NCBI RefSeq assembly: GCF_932526225.1
Contig: NC_064037.1
Location: forward strand, 5,104,703-5,168,702
Origin: Nematostella vectensis
Taxonomy: Eukaryota; Cnidaria; Anthozoa; Actiniaria; Edwardsiidae
Length of the DNA stretch: 64,000 bases
Direction of reading: 5' to 3'
Translations under genes and position numbers: made by a program
The notes under the pieces: generated by a model
Seen by the model: the letters and a program-made list of their open reading frames with translations, nothing else
Database searches by the model: none
What the model was told of the DNA's origin: nothing
In this document: one piece after another, positions 26,930 to 37,354 of the stretch
Layout of the letters: each line of letters starts with the position of its first letter
Numbering within the stretch: the first letter of the stretch is position 1

Positions 26930-28469
26930 AGAATTAATTAAAAAAAAAGGTTCATAGAAGCAAATTTGCAGTCATTCCTACTACGAAAACTCGCACCAAC
27001 TCAAGGGGAACAAGGGGATATTCAGGCCCATACCCAGGGGGGGGGATTGCAGGGGTGCCAACGCCCTCCCCCCCCCCCTCCATCCACAGTTGATGGATTG
27101 CATTGTAAATCTATTTGTTTACCATTTTGTAAATTTTCTTAAATTGGTAAAGTTGGTATATACTGTCAAACCCCTTATACATAACACAGAAAACAAACCC
27201 CCCAAAAACCATTAACGTGTTCGTTTTCCTGGTCTAATTTTATCAACCAATTGATCGATTTTAGAATAATAACTGCGAGATTTGAGCTAGCATCCGACGT
27301 TCCGGTTGATATGTTCGAACAAACCCTAAAAGTTGATAAAATCCTCTGCATTGGTGAGGCCAGGGTTTTTAAGAAAGAAAGAATTCCAAATTTCTACAAA
27401 CATAAAAAGAAAATTGTACCAGGAATATTGCGTCCAAATAGTAATTCCGCCTTCTAAACTACTTGTAGAACATTAAAAACACGGTGAAATAACCACGCAC
27501 TTATCCAAAACAAACGTAAACGTGAAATTAATCGGCATTTATGTTCCTGATGTATTACAAGTCTATAAAATCCCGGTCCATTTAGATAGATACCAAACTA
27601 CCGTTATTTCAGAGCCTGTACCTGGAAACATCGTGTGCCTTGAAGTCAATCCCGCACACCAAATCTAAATACCGATTTTCCTTCTGTAAATTTTCCGAAA
27701 TACAAAGACATATAGGTAAATACTGCGAACCCAACCCTCCTCTTACCAACCCTTATTTTATGCGTGTTGGATGTACTTAACTGATACATAGATAACTGAC
27801 CTTGTAGCCATCGCTCTTCTTGTTGTTTCTCTGAATATTCTTTGGGTGCCAAACTATATTCGTCAGTGTAAAAACGAATATTGGTACAGGATGTTAATGA
27901 TGTGATAGAATGATTCTCATATACCCGTGAAACAAAGGGTGCATTTCCATATAAAAAAAACAAAACAAAAGGAAACAAAATACAATTTATCGATGTGTAA
28001 CACACCAATGTGTTTCACGGTCTAGAAGCGTTTATATAAAAAGACCGCTATTCTACCATTAATCCATACGAAAACAAAAGAAAAGTCGGAAGAGAATTTC
28101 TTTAAAGAGTTTCCTTTTCCTACTTCGTAAATGTCGCCAAGAAAACCTCTGCTGGGGACCAAGATCCGTTCTCTGTACATCATTACTGTTGGATAAAGGT
28201 TTTACTGTCAATAAATAATCCATGAACCAGACGCTATAAGAACACAACTCTTCCTATTCTCAGTTTTGGGGGGCAAGTTTGCGCTAATATGCGCATGTAA
28301 CGTTACGTTGCCATAGGGAGGTGGGATGGTTAAATGTTTTGTTTAATCTAACCTACAGAATCCGCGATAAAACTAGTTTACGGTTGGGTAATCAAACTTA
28401 GTTTAATTGTAGTTCATCAATCCCCCTCCCCTCCTTCTGAAGCACAAAGTAGCCGACGATTTTGTCTTA
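26930..28469. other. Intergenic, no gene seen
   Basis: AT-rich sequence with short poly-G/poly-C runs near 27038-27080. Open frames near 27251-27457 and 27646-28008 show no recognisable domain or splice context. Confidence 0.45.
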
Positions 28470-28478
28470 AGTCATTCA

Positions 28479-28943
28479 GAGTGTAGGTTTTTGTCGAGGG
28501 TCGAGGGTAAAATGTCGAGGGTCGAGGGTAACTTTTTAAATATTTATCGGAGAGACTCAGCGAATGGCTCATTCTACGCTCTTGAGTCCCAGGAGTACGA
28601 AGATAATTTCGGATGTTCGGTACCTTTTATAGTTTTCGAGTTAAAGTGAGTTTTAGTAAACTTCGAAATATGCCCATAACTCATCGAGTTTTTATCCGAA
28701 AAAAATATTTTATGCGCGTTAAGACTCCCCTGAATTTTGTGCATCTAGGAAAATTGAAGCGGTTCAGAGATTCTTATTTTTAACAGTAAAGCAAAATAAA
28801 GTGGTCACTCTGTGTACCTGCAGATAATTTTCCTAGATGCACAAAATTTTCGTAGGATGAGCTATTCGCTGAGTCTCTCCGATAAATATTTAAAAAGTTA
28901 CCCTCGACCCTTAACATTTTACCCTCGACAAAAACCAACACTC
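28479..28943. mobile_element. MITE with 9-bp target duplication (Mutator-like)
   Basis: The inverted ends read GAGTGTAGGTTTTTGTCGAG on the left and the inverse CTCGACAAAAACCAACACTC on the right. The match extends inward over about 100 bases through the GTCGAGGGT motif and a conserved GAGAGACTCAGCGAAT block. The element is flanked by AGTCATTCA at 28470-28478 and 28944-28952. A 9-bp duplication with long inverted ends suggests a Mutator-like parent. No transposase. Confidence 0.8.
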
Positions 28944-29242
28944 AGTCATTCAACGAGTCATTCAAACCAATCCACCAAATTATCACAACTAAACCAACGT
29001 GCTCCGGGAATTTAACCATTATATCTTACCAAGGTGTCCTAAGGTCGGTCTCGGGGGTTGTTACGCCGACTCATATAAATACAAAATCTTTAAAAACGCC
29101 TGTTATGTGCGGAAAGTATTTATTTATATCGGCAGTGTGTAATTAAATATTCTCAAAAGATAACTATATTGGACCTTAAAAGCAATGCACGGAAAGCAGA
29201 AGACTAAATTTTCAACTTGTTTACATACACCATTTTCACAGG

Positions 29243-31864
29243 TCAAAGTTGGTCTGTTATACAACAGAAATGGTGAACTCAAAGTAAAACGTGGTCTACA
29301 TTGCCAATTGAAGTAAAGAGCAATGTATCTGATGTACCTTTAAAGAGAGCAGCGATTGCAAAACATTTAGCTTTCAACAAGAAATATATGAGTGATGATG
29401 AGGAGAGCGGATTCATAATGCTTTATCCAGACTTCCAGGGAGTGAAATACATCCCAGGAACTTGTCAGAACTTTGTTCTTGATCGCTACAAAGAATGTCT
29501 GGGAAAGCCTTACAACAGAATAACATTCTACATTGTAAACCGGGCTGATTATGCATGTAATATTCTTTGAAAGATAATGCTAGATTAATGCTAGAAGACA
29601 TTTCCACTAAGAGTTAGGGTCTGGACATTCCTTGATCTTACAATTCAACCCCACAACTGGCCTTATAACCCTTTAGGGACTGTGCAATGATTATCCGGGA
29701 GGGTGGGGGGGAGGGGGGCTGAGATTGGGGGCCTGAAGTTAAATTAAAGTGTAGAGTAGGGTGTGGGTTAAATAGTTATACTGACGTTTTGGTGGCTCTG
29801 ATCTCCATTATAACAAAGTGTATTCAAAATGATAAAAAAAAAAACGCAAGATTCCAAAAGGTGGCATGCATCAAGAAACATTAACAACTTACTCAGTCAG
29901 CCCCTCCCAATCAAATTTGAATATGTCACCCATTATGATCTCTTCATGTATCCACCAAACAGCATTTTGATTATGAAAGAGCAATCTAAACATCATTCAA
30001 ATAAAGTCTTCTTTCAAAGCTTTTTGCTACATCGTGATTGCCAAAAACATGTATTATACTTGGTGTGTGATTGTTTGTTTCAAACAAGAAAGTGACAATG
30101 TAAATAGGAACAAATGTCTGAATTAAACAGGGGTTTTAACTTTCCTCATTTTGTAACCCCCACCCCAATAGTTATTGTTTGAGCAGGTTCTTATGTTTTA
30201 AAATCAATATCAGTAGATCATGTATGATTTTGTATGTGATTAGCATTAGGGAGCACAACACAGTGGGTAAATGATTATTCATTATTTCAGCTACCAACAA
30301 AGAAACCTCATCAGAAGACGAGGATGGTGTTGAAGAAGACAAGGTAGTACATTGTTTATATGTAGGCTAGGTATGATTAGCTATGAATTGAAGCTGTGGG
30401 TTTACTTTCCTTGTCTGATTGCATTTTGCACACAGGGTGGGGGAGGATTTGGTTGGGTTTGATGCCCCAGGATTTCCACCCTTAGTAATTTCCTGGGGCT
30501 CAGATTGCCCAAACCCTCTTCCATTTGGAATTTCCAGGGCTTAGATATTGATTAGATATACCTTTACCCAGGGGGCTGAGGGGAAATGCTTGGAGAATAT
30601 ACGACCTTTTTGTTTTGGACGATTTTGGCTGGTTTGGGCAGGCTGAAAAATTAAATGGCTCTTGGCCATCATACAATGGAAGATCTTTTCAATGCTGGAA
30701 CTGGCGACATCTAAAATATCCTGGTATTTCGGGGGTATGGGATTTTGGTAGTGATAACTATAGTGTGTCCTATGTTAAACTCTCATTCAGTCCCATGTTT
30801 AAAAGACTTTAGATTCTCTAAGCGGGGTGATTTCATTTAAAAATGATGCAAGCCATTCTGAAGAAGCTGATGATGATGTAGAGTTCTTTAAGTTCTTTAA
30901 GATGTCCCAGAACAGGACTTCCTCCTTGAGAATGGAAGGTACAGTATACATATTATATAGAACTAGTCGATTGTGTGAATAGATTCACTTGCACTCAATT
31001 GTTTTGAAACATGCCACTGTACGTTTCCTCTTGGAGCGTCATGTGTAAGGTGTCTTCAGGACGCTGAGTACCAAAAGGCTGTGACAAGTGACACTGTCGC
31101 CTCAGATCTTGTCGATGTAGCACAGCTGCGGTATCAGCGACTAGCCCATTTAGGAGTTGATGAGAATGCTTCTGCTGCTAAGACAAATCCAGCAAGAGAA
31201 GAGGAAGTTGTGTCAGATAGCATTTCTTGTGAGGCCTGCAGAAGCAGCTGTCATTGCCGTTCGCCGCTCCCAAATAAGATGGGATCTGATAGACAAGTTT
31301 AAAGATCCCAGTTTTATGAATAGAAGAGTAGTGTTTGAGATAATCAATGAAAGGGGGGAGAGAGAGGCAGGGGAGGGTATAGGGGTAGTCTGTGAGGTGT
31401 ACACTCTGTTTTGGAATGAATTTTCCAATTCTATGACAATAGGAGAAAGAGAAAGGGTCCCTTTTATTTGTCATGACTCGTTGTCATGGGAGGCAGTGGG
31501 TCGCATCCTAGTTAAAGGGTATGAATCATTTTCCTATTTCCCTTTGTTCTTATCAAAGGTGTTTATTTGTTTTTGCCTGTTTGATAATGACGTCCAAGAT
31601 GATTTATATCTTGACTCCTTTAAGAGGTATCTATCCGCATCAGAAGAAGAACTCATGGAAGATGTCATCAAAGGTAATGACCCAACCACTGACGAGTTCC
31701 AAAGATTTCTTGGAGAGATTTTGGTTGAAAAAATACGACCCTTCCCCAATCAAACACACAAAAATGGTGATCCTCCCCGAAAAGCCATGCTCGAGGATCC
31801 ACCATGCTTTGCGGGCGCTCCCAAAGGTCAGGTAGTAAAAAAGGTAATATACCCACAATTGTAA
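29243..31864 (+). pseudogene. Fragmentary HECT-like/uncharacterised protein gene with frame breaks
   Basis: Pieces of one multi-exon gene in family-like order. The first (29243 to about 29541) encodes VGLLYNRNGELKVKRG, then SDVPLKRAAIAKHLAFNKKY, YPDFQGVKYIPGT and YKECLGKPYNRITFYI. One base appears lost near 29294, putting a stop in the original frame. A small acidic exon (30291-30342) ends at GTAGTA. From about 31050 come AEYQKAV and then, in a shifted frame, RRSQIRWDLIDKFKDPSF, VVFEIINERGEREAGEGIGV, ERERVPFICHDSLSWEAVGR and DLYLDSFKRYLSASEEEL, ending at 31864. I associate this with a cnidarian/fish family related to HECT or G2E3-like domains, from memory only. At least two frame changes make a pseudogene, or an assembly error, likely. 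Confidence 0.4.
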
Positions 31865-32345
31865 TAAGAAGTTGTTCACAAATGGACAATTGTAATAAAG
31901 ACAATCTGCCAATCTGTATATACAAACAAAGGAGGATTGGGCACTTTGCCCAGAAGAAAAATATATGTAAATAAAATTTCAGTTGGGAAGGAGCTAAACA
32001 TGCTATTTTCCATTTAACAACAATGATGAGCATTTCATATAATTGAAAATGGCAAAATTTTAGTTTTTTAAAAAGTTAGTGACTATTCATGGTCACATTT
32101 GTGACTTGGTATCAAACAAGCAGCTTTCTATAAATTGGAGTCACTGCTTCCCAAACTGCCAAATGGTGAATAAATATTGGAATCAATAAACTTGTGGATA
32201 TTCTCAATCAAGAACATTTTGCACAAGACTGCTATAGAAAAGGGGTATGTATGCTGTACAGCCAATCCACAGGTAGCCCAAGCTCTTTATTTGTCCCTAT
32301 TGATTTTACGGTAAACATTGGGCGAAAAACAAGATTAGTGAAAAA

Positions 32346-33002
32346 TAAAAAACTTGTTGAAAACACGTGTGTAGTCTAGTGTTGTGTTTATGTTTATTTT
32401 TTCGTGTTCTTTGGCCGTATTAAAGCGCCTTTTTCAAGATTCAGAATTCACGATTTGAAATTTTGAACTAAGTGAAAGGTAGGAAACTAATTTTGGACAT
32501 ACCTCACGTTCCGTCCTCAAAAAGGCACTTCCTCCCGCTGAATCGCGCTCAAATCACGGCGACATCCTTACAGATAGTTGGAGTCCAACCAGCCCGAACC
32601 TCAGCGCCACACCATTTTCCATTGCAGAGGAATCCGGCAGAATATTCGTCTTTTTGTCCTCGTAATATGCTTGCCAACAATGAATTTGGCAACCGTCAAA
32701 ATTGTCTCGTCTCCGCGAGCGCAAAATCATGCCCATGCACCTGTGGCTGCAAAGATTTGGCAAGAGCCAAAGAGGTCCCAGCCGTGGGAGGGAGCGTCGA
32801 AATTAGTGAGAAAATTTTGCACACGATTCCCCTGCCGGGGAAAATAAGTCCTAGCAAAATTTTTAGTTTCCTACCTTTCACTTCGTTCAAAATTTCAAAT
32901 CGTGAATTCTGAATCTTGAAAAAGGCGCTTTAATACGGCCAAAGAACAAGCAGGAAGTGAACATAAACACTAGACTACACAAGTGTTTTCAACAAGTTTT
33001 TT
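32346..33002. mobile_element. Fold-back/MITE element with 143-bp terminal inverted repeats
   Basis: The left arm (32346 to about 32491) begins AAAAACTTGTTGAAAACAC and is closely mirrored by the right arm (about 32856-33002), which ends GTGTTTTCAACAAGTTTTT. Shared blocks include TTCTTTGGCCGTATTAAAGC and TCAGAATTCACGATTTGAAA. The roughly 360-bp core has an open frame on each strand but no domain I recognise. It abuts the 5'-truncated LINE that starts near 33012, so it may be inserted in it. No clear target duplication was found. Confidence 0.75.
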
Positions 33003-34151
33003 TTTTTCGATCTTATGGACGCGTCTTTTGAAGTCATATGGGTTAGAGTTCGACCAAACCGGCTCCCAAGAGGCATCTCAAGTATTGTTATTGGTGCTGT
33101 TTACCATTCTCCGAACGACCCTGATTTGCCCATGTTGAACTATTTGTTGGAATGTCTTACCACTATCGAGGCTCGTTTTCCTGGCTGCGGGTTGATTTTG
33201 TTGGGCGATTTCAACAAAATACTAATGAAAAAAAACCCCACGCCTATGCAATAGTTTTAAACTAAAACAAATAGTGACTTTTCCAACACGCGGTAACAAG
33301 ATTCTGGATCCGGTTTTGACGAACTTGAAAGAATTTTATGCTCCTCCACTTAAACGCCCTGCGTTTGGGTTGTCTGACCACGCCTCTGTAGAGGTCCGCC
33401 CACTGATTAGATCTAATACCGTGAACTCTAAGGTTACTGTGAAATCGCGTGACTTGCGCACATCTAAGAGACTCGCGATGCGCACCTACCTGGAAAATGT
33501 GGATGTGGATACACTTGTCAGCAGCAAAGTCTCTTGCCAAGACAAAGTTAAGATGCTTGAGACTATCGTGGAAGTAGGCATGGACGCCCTGTTCCCTGTA
33601 CAAGAAAAAAACTATCTACACTAACAACCCTCCTTGGTTGAATTAAAAGCTAAAACGCCTTATTCACAATCGTCAGAAAGCGTTAGCACAAGGAGACCAA
33701 GACCGTTATCGGTTGTTTAGAAATTGTGTTAACAGGGAGCGGAAGGTCTGTCGCGCCAAATTTTACAACTCTAAAGTGGAATGCCTCAAGGACTGTAAAC
33801 CTGCTACTTGGTGGCGGGAGGTTAAGAAGCTTAGTGGAATTTCTGCGCCTGCCGGTGGTAATGGCATTACAAACTTGCTTCATCATATTGCTGATGACTC
33901 CGTCGCTGAATCCCAACAAGCAAAGTTAGTGCGTGTCGCGAATACTATCAACGAGGCATTCCTTGAACCAATTGGAGTATTTTCACCCCTTCCACCCTCC
34001 GCACACGCACATTTCCCTCCGGATGTTGCACTCCAGGTATCAGAACTGTCAGTACTTCAGAAATGTGGACTTTAAAAGCACACTAGCATACACACATTGG
34101 CACCAGTCGGGCCAAGACGGGACGCTAGCACAGTCTATTACCCTTGCAGTT

Positions 34152-34208
34152 CGGCAACCATGGACAGCTGTTTCGTCCTTATTAGGACTCGTCAGCATGG
34201 CATAGCCG
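34152..34208 (-). ncRNA. Hammerhead ribozyme 1 (type I)
   Basis: Read on the minus strand: CGGC-UAUG-CCAUG (helix I), CUGACGA core, GUCC-UAAUAA-GGAC (helix II and loop), GAA core, AC-AGCU-GU (two-pair helix III), then C17, followed by CAUGG-UU-GCCG closing helix I. All invariant core positions (CUGANGA, GAAA, UH) are present. The predicted cut lies between 34163 and 34162. The internal loop of helix I and loop II are placed to make the tertiary contact known for natural hammerheads. The palindromic ACAGCUGU helix III would favour cutting as a dimer. Confidence 0.88.
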
Positions 34209-34506
34209 GTTTGCCTCAGTTAAACTTCATCGGCAAAAAAACTGCAGGGCGACTTCGACTCGAACGAAGTGCTTTAAACCACAGCTTAGATCCATGTGGG
34301 ATCTAGAGCTGCGACCGGGCTAGCGTGATGCCAATTGTGCGGATCACGCATGCGACCTTTGCTAGTCTAAAACTCCGTCGGATAGCCAAAACTATCCTTG
34401 CGAGTATGTATACATAAATGTGGACTTTAAAAGCACACTAGCATACACACATTGGCACCAGTCGGGCCAAGACGGGACGCTAGCACAGTCTATTACCCGT
34501 GCAGTT

Positions 34507-34563
34507 CGGCAACCATGGACAGCTGTTTCGTCCTTATTAGGACTCGTCAGCATGGCATAGCCG
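34507..34563 (-). ncRNA. Hammerhead ribozyme 2 (type I)
   Basis: Identical over the whole fold to ribozyme 1, one 355-bp period downstream. Predicted cut between 34518 and 34517. Confidence 0.88.
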
Positions 34564-34861
34564 GTTTGCCTCAGTTAAACTTCATCGGCAAAAAACCTGC
34601 AGGGCGACTTCGACTCGAACGAAGTGCTTTAAACCACAGCTTAGATCCATGTGGGATCTAGAGCTGCGACCGGGCTAGCGTGATGCCAATTGTGCGGATC
34701 ACGCATGCGACCTTTGCTAGTCTAAAACTCCGTCGGATAGCCAAAACTATCCTTGCGAATATGTATACATAAATGTGGACTTTAAAAGCACACTAGCATA
34801 CACACATTGGCACCAGTCGGGCCAAGACGGGACGCTAGCACAGTCTATTACCCGTGCAGTT

Positions 34862-34918
34862 CGGCAACCATGGACAGCTGTTTCGTCCTTATTAGGACTC
34901 GTCAGCATGGCATAGCCG
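34862..34918 (-). ncRNA. Hammerhead ribozyme 3 (type I)
   Basis: Same fold as ribozyme 1. Predicted cut between 34873 and 34872. Confidence 0.88.
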
Positions 34919-35216
34919 GTTTGCCTCAGTTAAACTTCATCGGCAAAAAAACTGCAGGGCGACTTCGACTCGAACGAAGTGCTTTGAACCACAGCTTAGA
35001 TCCATGTGGGATCTAGAGCTGCGACCGGGCTAGCGTGATGCCAATTGTGCGGATCACGCATGCGACCTTTGCTAGTCTAAAACTCCGTCGGATAGCCAAA
35101 ACTATCCTTGCGAGTATGTATACATAAATGTGGACTTTAAAAGCACACTAGCATACACACATTGGCACCAGTCGGGCCAAGACGGGACGCTAGCACAGTC
35201 TATTACCCGTGCAGTT

Positions 35217-35273
35217 CGGCAACCATGGACAGCTGTTTCGTCCTTATTAGGACTCGTCAGCATGGCATAGCCG
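35217..35273 (-). ncRNA. Hammerhead ribozyme 4 (type I)
   Basis: Same fold as ribozyme 1. Predicted cut between 35228 and 35227. Confidence 0.88.
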
Positions 35274-35571
35274 GTTTGCCTCAGTTAAACTTCATCGGCA
35301 AAAAAACTGCAGGGCGACTTCGACTCGAACGAAGTGCTTTAAACCACAGCTTAGATCCATGTGGGATCTAGAGCTGCGACCGGGCTAGCGTGATGCCAAT
35401 TGTGCGGATCACGCATGCGACCTTTGCTAGTCTAAAACTCCGTCGGATAGCCAAAACTATCCTTGCGAGTATGTATACATAAATGTGGACTTTAAAAGCA
35501 CACTAGCATACACACATTGGCACCAGTCGGGCCAAGACGGGACGCTAGCACAGTCTATTACCCGTGCAGTT

Positions 35572-35652
35572 CGGCAACCATGGACAGCTGTTTCGTCCTT
35601 ATTAGGACTCGTCATGGACAGCTATTTCGTCCTTATTAGGACTCGTCATGGC
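35572..35652 (-). other. Rearranged hammerhead at the arm junction
   Basis: The block ATGGACAGCTGTTTCGTCC..GACTCGTC occurs twice in a row (second copy with CTA for CTG), followed by ATGGCTGTGG, where the sequence turns into the opposite orientation. Core and helix II survive in both copies, but the outer part of helix I (GGCATAGCCG) is missing, so neither copy is complete. Confidence 0.75.
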
Positions 35653-35727
35653 TGTGGTTTAAAGCACTTCGCTCGAGTCGAAGTCGCCCTGCAGTTTTTT
35701 TGCCGATGAAGTTTAACTGAGGCAAAC

Positions 35728-35784
35728 CGGCTATGCCATGCTGACGAGTCCTAATAAGGACGAAACAGCTGTCCATGGTTGCCG
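35728..35784 (+). ncRNA. Hammerhead ribozyme 5 (type I, right arm)
   Basis: Same core, loops and helices as ribozyme 1, but on the plus strand because this arm is inverted. Predicted cut between 35773 and 35774. Confidence 0.88.
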
Positions 35785-36081
35785 AACTGCACGGGTAATA
35801 GACTGTGCTAGCGTCCCGTCTTGGCCCGACTGGTGCCAATGTGTGTATGCTAGTGTGCTTCTAAAGTTCACATTTATGTATACATACTCGCAAGGATAGT
35901 TTGGCTATCCGGCGGAGTTTTAGACTAGCAAAGGTCGCATGCGTGATCCGCACAATTGGCATCACGCTAGCCCGGTCGCAGCTCTAGATCCCACATGGAT
36001 CTCAGCTGTGGTTTAAAGCACTTCGCTCGAGTCGAAGTCGCCCTGCAGTTTTTTTGCCGATGAAGTTTAACTGAGGCAAAC

Positions 36082-36138
36082 CGGCTATGCCATGCTGACG
36101 AGTCCTAATAAGGACGAAACAGCTGTCCATGGTTGCCG
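36082..36138 (+). ncRNA. Hammerhead ribozyme 6 (type I, right arm)
   Basis: Same fold as ribozyme 5, one unit further on. Predicted cut between 36127 and 36128. Confidence 0.88.
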
Positions 36139-37354
36139 AACTGCACGGGTAATAGACTGTGCTAGCGTCCCGTCTTGGCCCGACTGGTGCCAATGTGTGT
36201 ATGCTAGTGTGCTTCTAAAGTTCACATTTATGTACTTCAGAAGCTCTCTGCTTTAAATCCACGCAAAGCATCTGGCCCAGATGGCATCCCTGGTTGGGTT
36301 CTGAATGAGAGTGCGGACTTACTGGCCACGTCGGTGACTGATATTCTTAATTGCTTTTTTCGGGAGGCTCGACTCCCGCAGTCTTGGAAAGATGCTAATA
36401 TCACCCCGGTACCAAAACAGAAGCCCATAAGTGACGTAAATAAACATCTTCGTCCGATATTCTTAACGCCCGTTCTCTCTAAAGTTGCGGAGGATTATGT
36501 TGTGGAGCACTTTGTTAAACCAGCAATTTTAGCAAAGGTTGACCGGCGCCAATTCGGAACTGTCCCTGGATCAAACACAACGCATGCTCTTATTAGCATG
36601 ATCCACTCATGGCTATCTGCTACTGACGGGAATGGTGCGACAGTCAGAGCTATCTTACTTGACTTTCGTAAAGCGTTCGACCTGATTGACCATCGGATTC
36701 TTGTCGACAAGCTCCACGCCTATGACATCCCCCACTCGGTAATCTCGTGGATTGTTGATTTTCTCTCCTGTCGCCGACAAAGGGTTAAGCTTGGCCAAGA
36801 CTGCTTCTCGGAATGGGGCGCAATTTCATCAGGCGTGATTAATGATCTTGATGCCCAAGGGGTCGACCTCTGGAAGTACGTAGATGACACAACTCTGGCT
36901 GAGGTTGTCAACAAAGGAGAGGAATGTACCGTCCAGCATTCCCTTGACGAGTTGTCCTGCAAAGTAGCCACTGATAGATTCCAACTTAACGAAGCCAAGT
37001 GCAAGGAACTACGTATTAGTTTTAGTAGGTCGGAGATAGATGTAGAGTCAGCTAGAATTAACGGCGAGGAATTGGCTCGCGTTTCCCAAGCAAAGATCTT
37101 AGGCGTTACAGTGTCTGATGACCTAACATGGAACTGTCATATAGCAGAAATACTTAAAAAAATCAATAAGCGCTTGTACTTTCTACGGCAACTTAAACGC
37201 GCTAACATTAAGGTTAAGGAGCTACTTCTTTTTACTTAACTTGCATTAGACCAGTGACCGAATACGCATGTCCGGTGTTCCACCATTGCCTGCCGCAATA
37301 CCTATCAAATGATCTCGAAAGATGCCAGAAACGGGCCCTGCGCATAATCTATCC

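Larger units (their letters stand above)
34063..36231. mobile_element. Hammerhead-ribozyme retrozyme-like array, inverted head-to-head
   Basis: A 2169-bp insert in the LINE reverse transcriptase, flanked by 11-bp copies of GTACTTCAGAA (34052-34062 and 36232-36242). The left arm has four full 355-bp units plus about 172 bp of a fifth. The right arm (from about 35653) has about 1.6 units in the opposite orientation. Both outer ends stop at nearly the same unit position, next to ATGTGGACTTTA or its inverse. Every full unit carries a hammerhead fold, on the minus strand in the left arm and the plus strand in the right. The 69-residue frame repeated in every unit is probably incidental. Tandem units with type I hammerheads and short target duplications are known for retrozymes, which have no proteins and depend on another element's reverse transcriptase. 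Confidence 0.85.

Noticed and set aside
26352-26930. Longer dioxygenase start at 26930 ending past the donor
   Set aside because: The upstream start codon is TTG inside a splice acceptor, and the poly-Gly end is the intron's C/G tract read through.
34097-36193. Repeated 63-69 residue frame in each 355-bp unit considered as a protein family
   Set aside because: It lies across and opposite to the hammerhead, is short, lacks any domain, and occurs in every unit only because the DNA is repeated.
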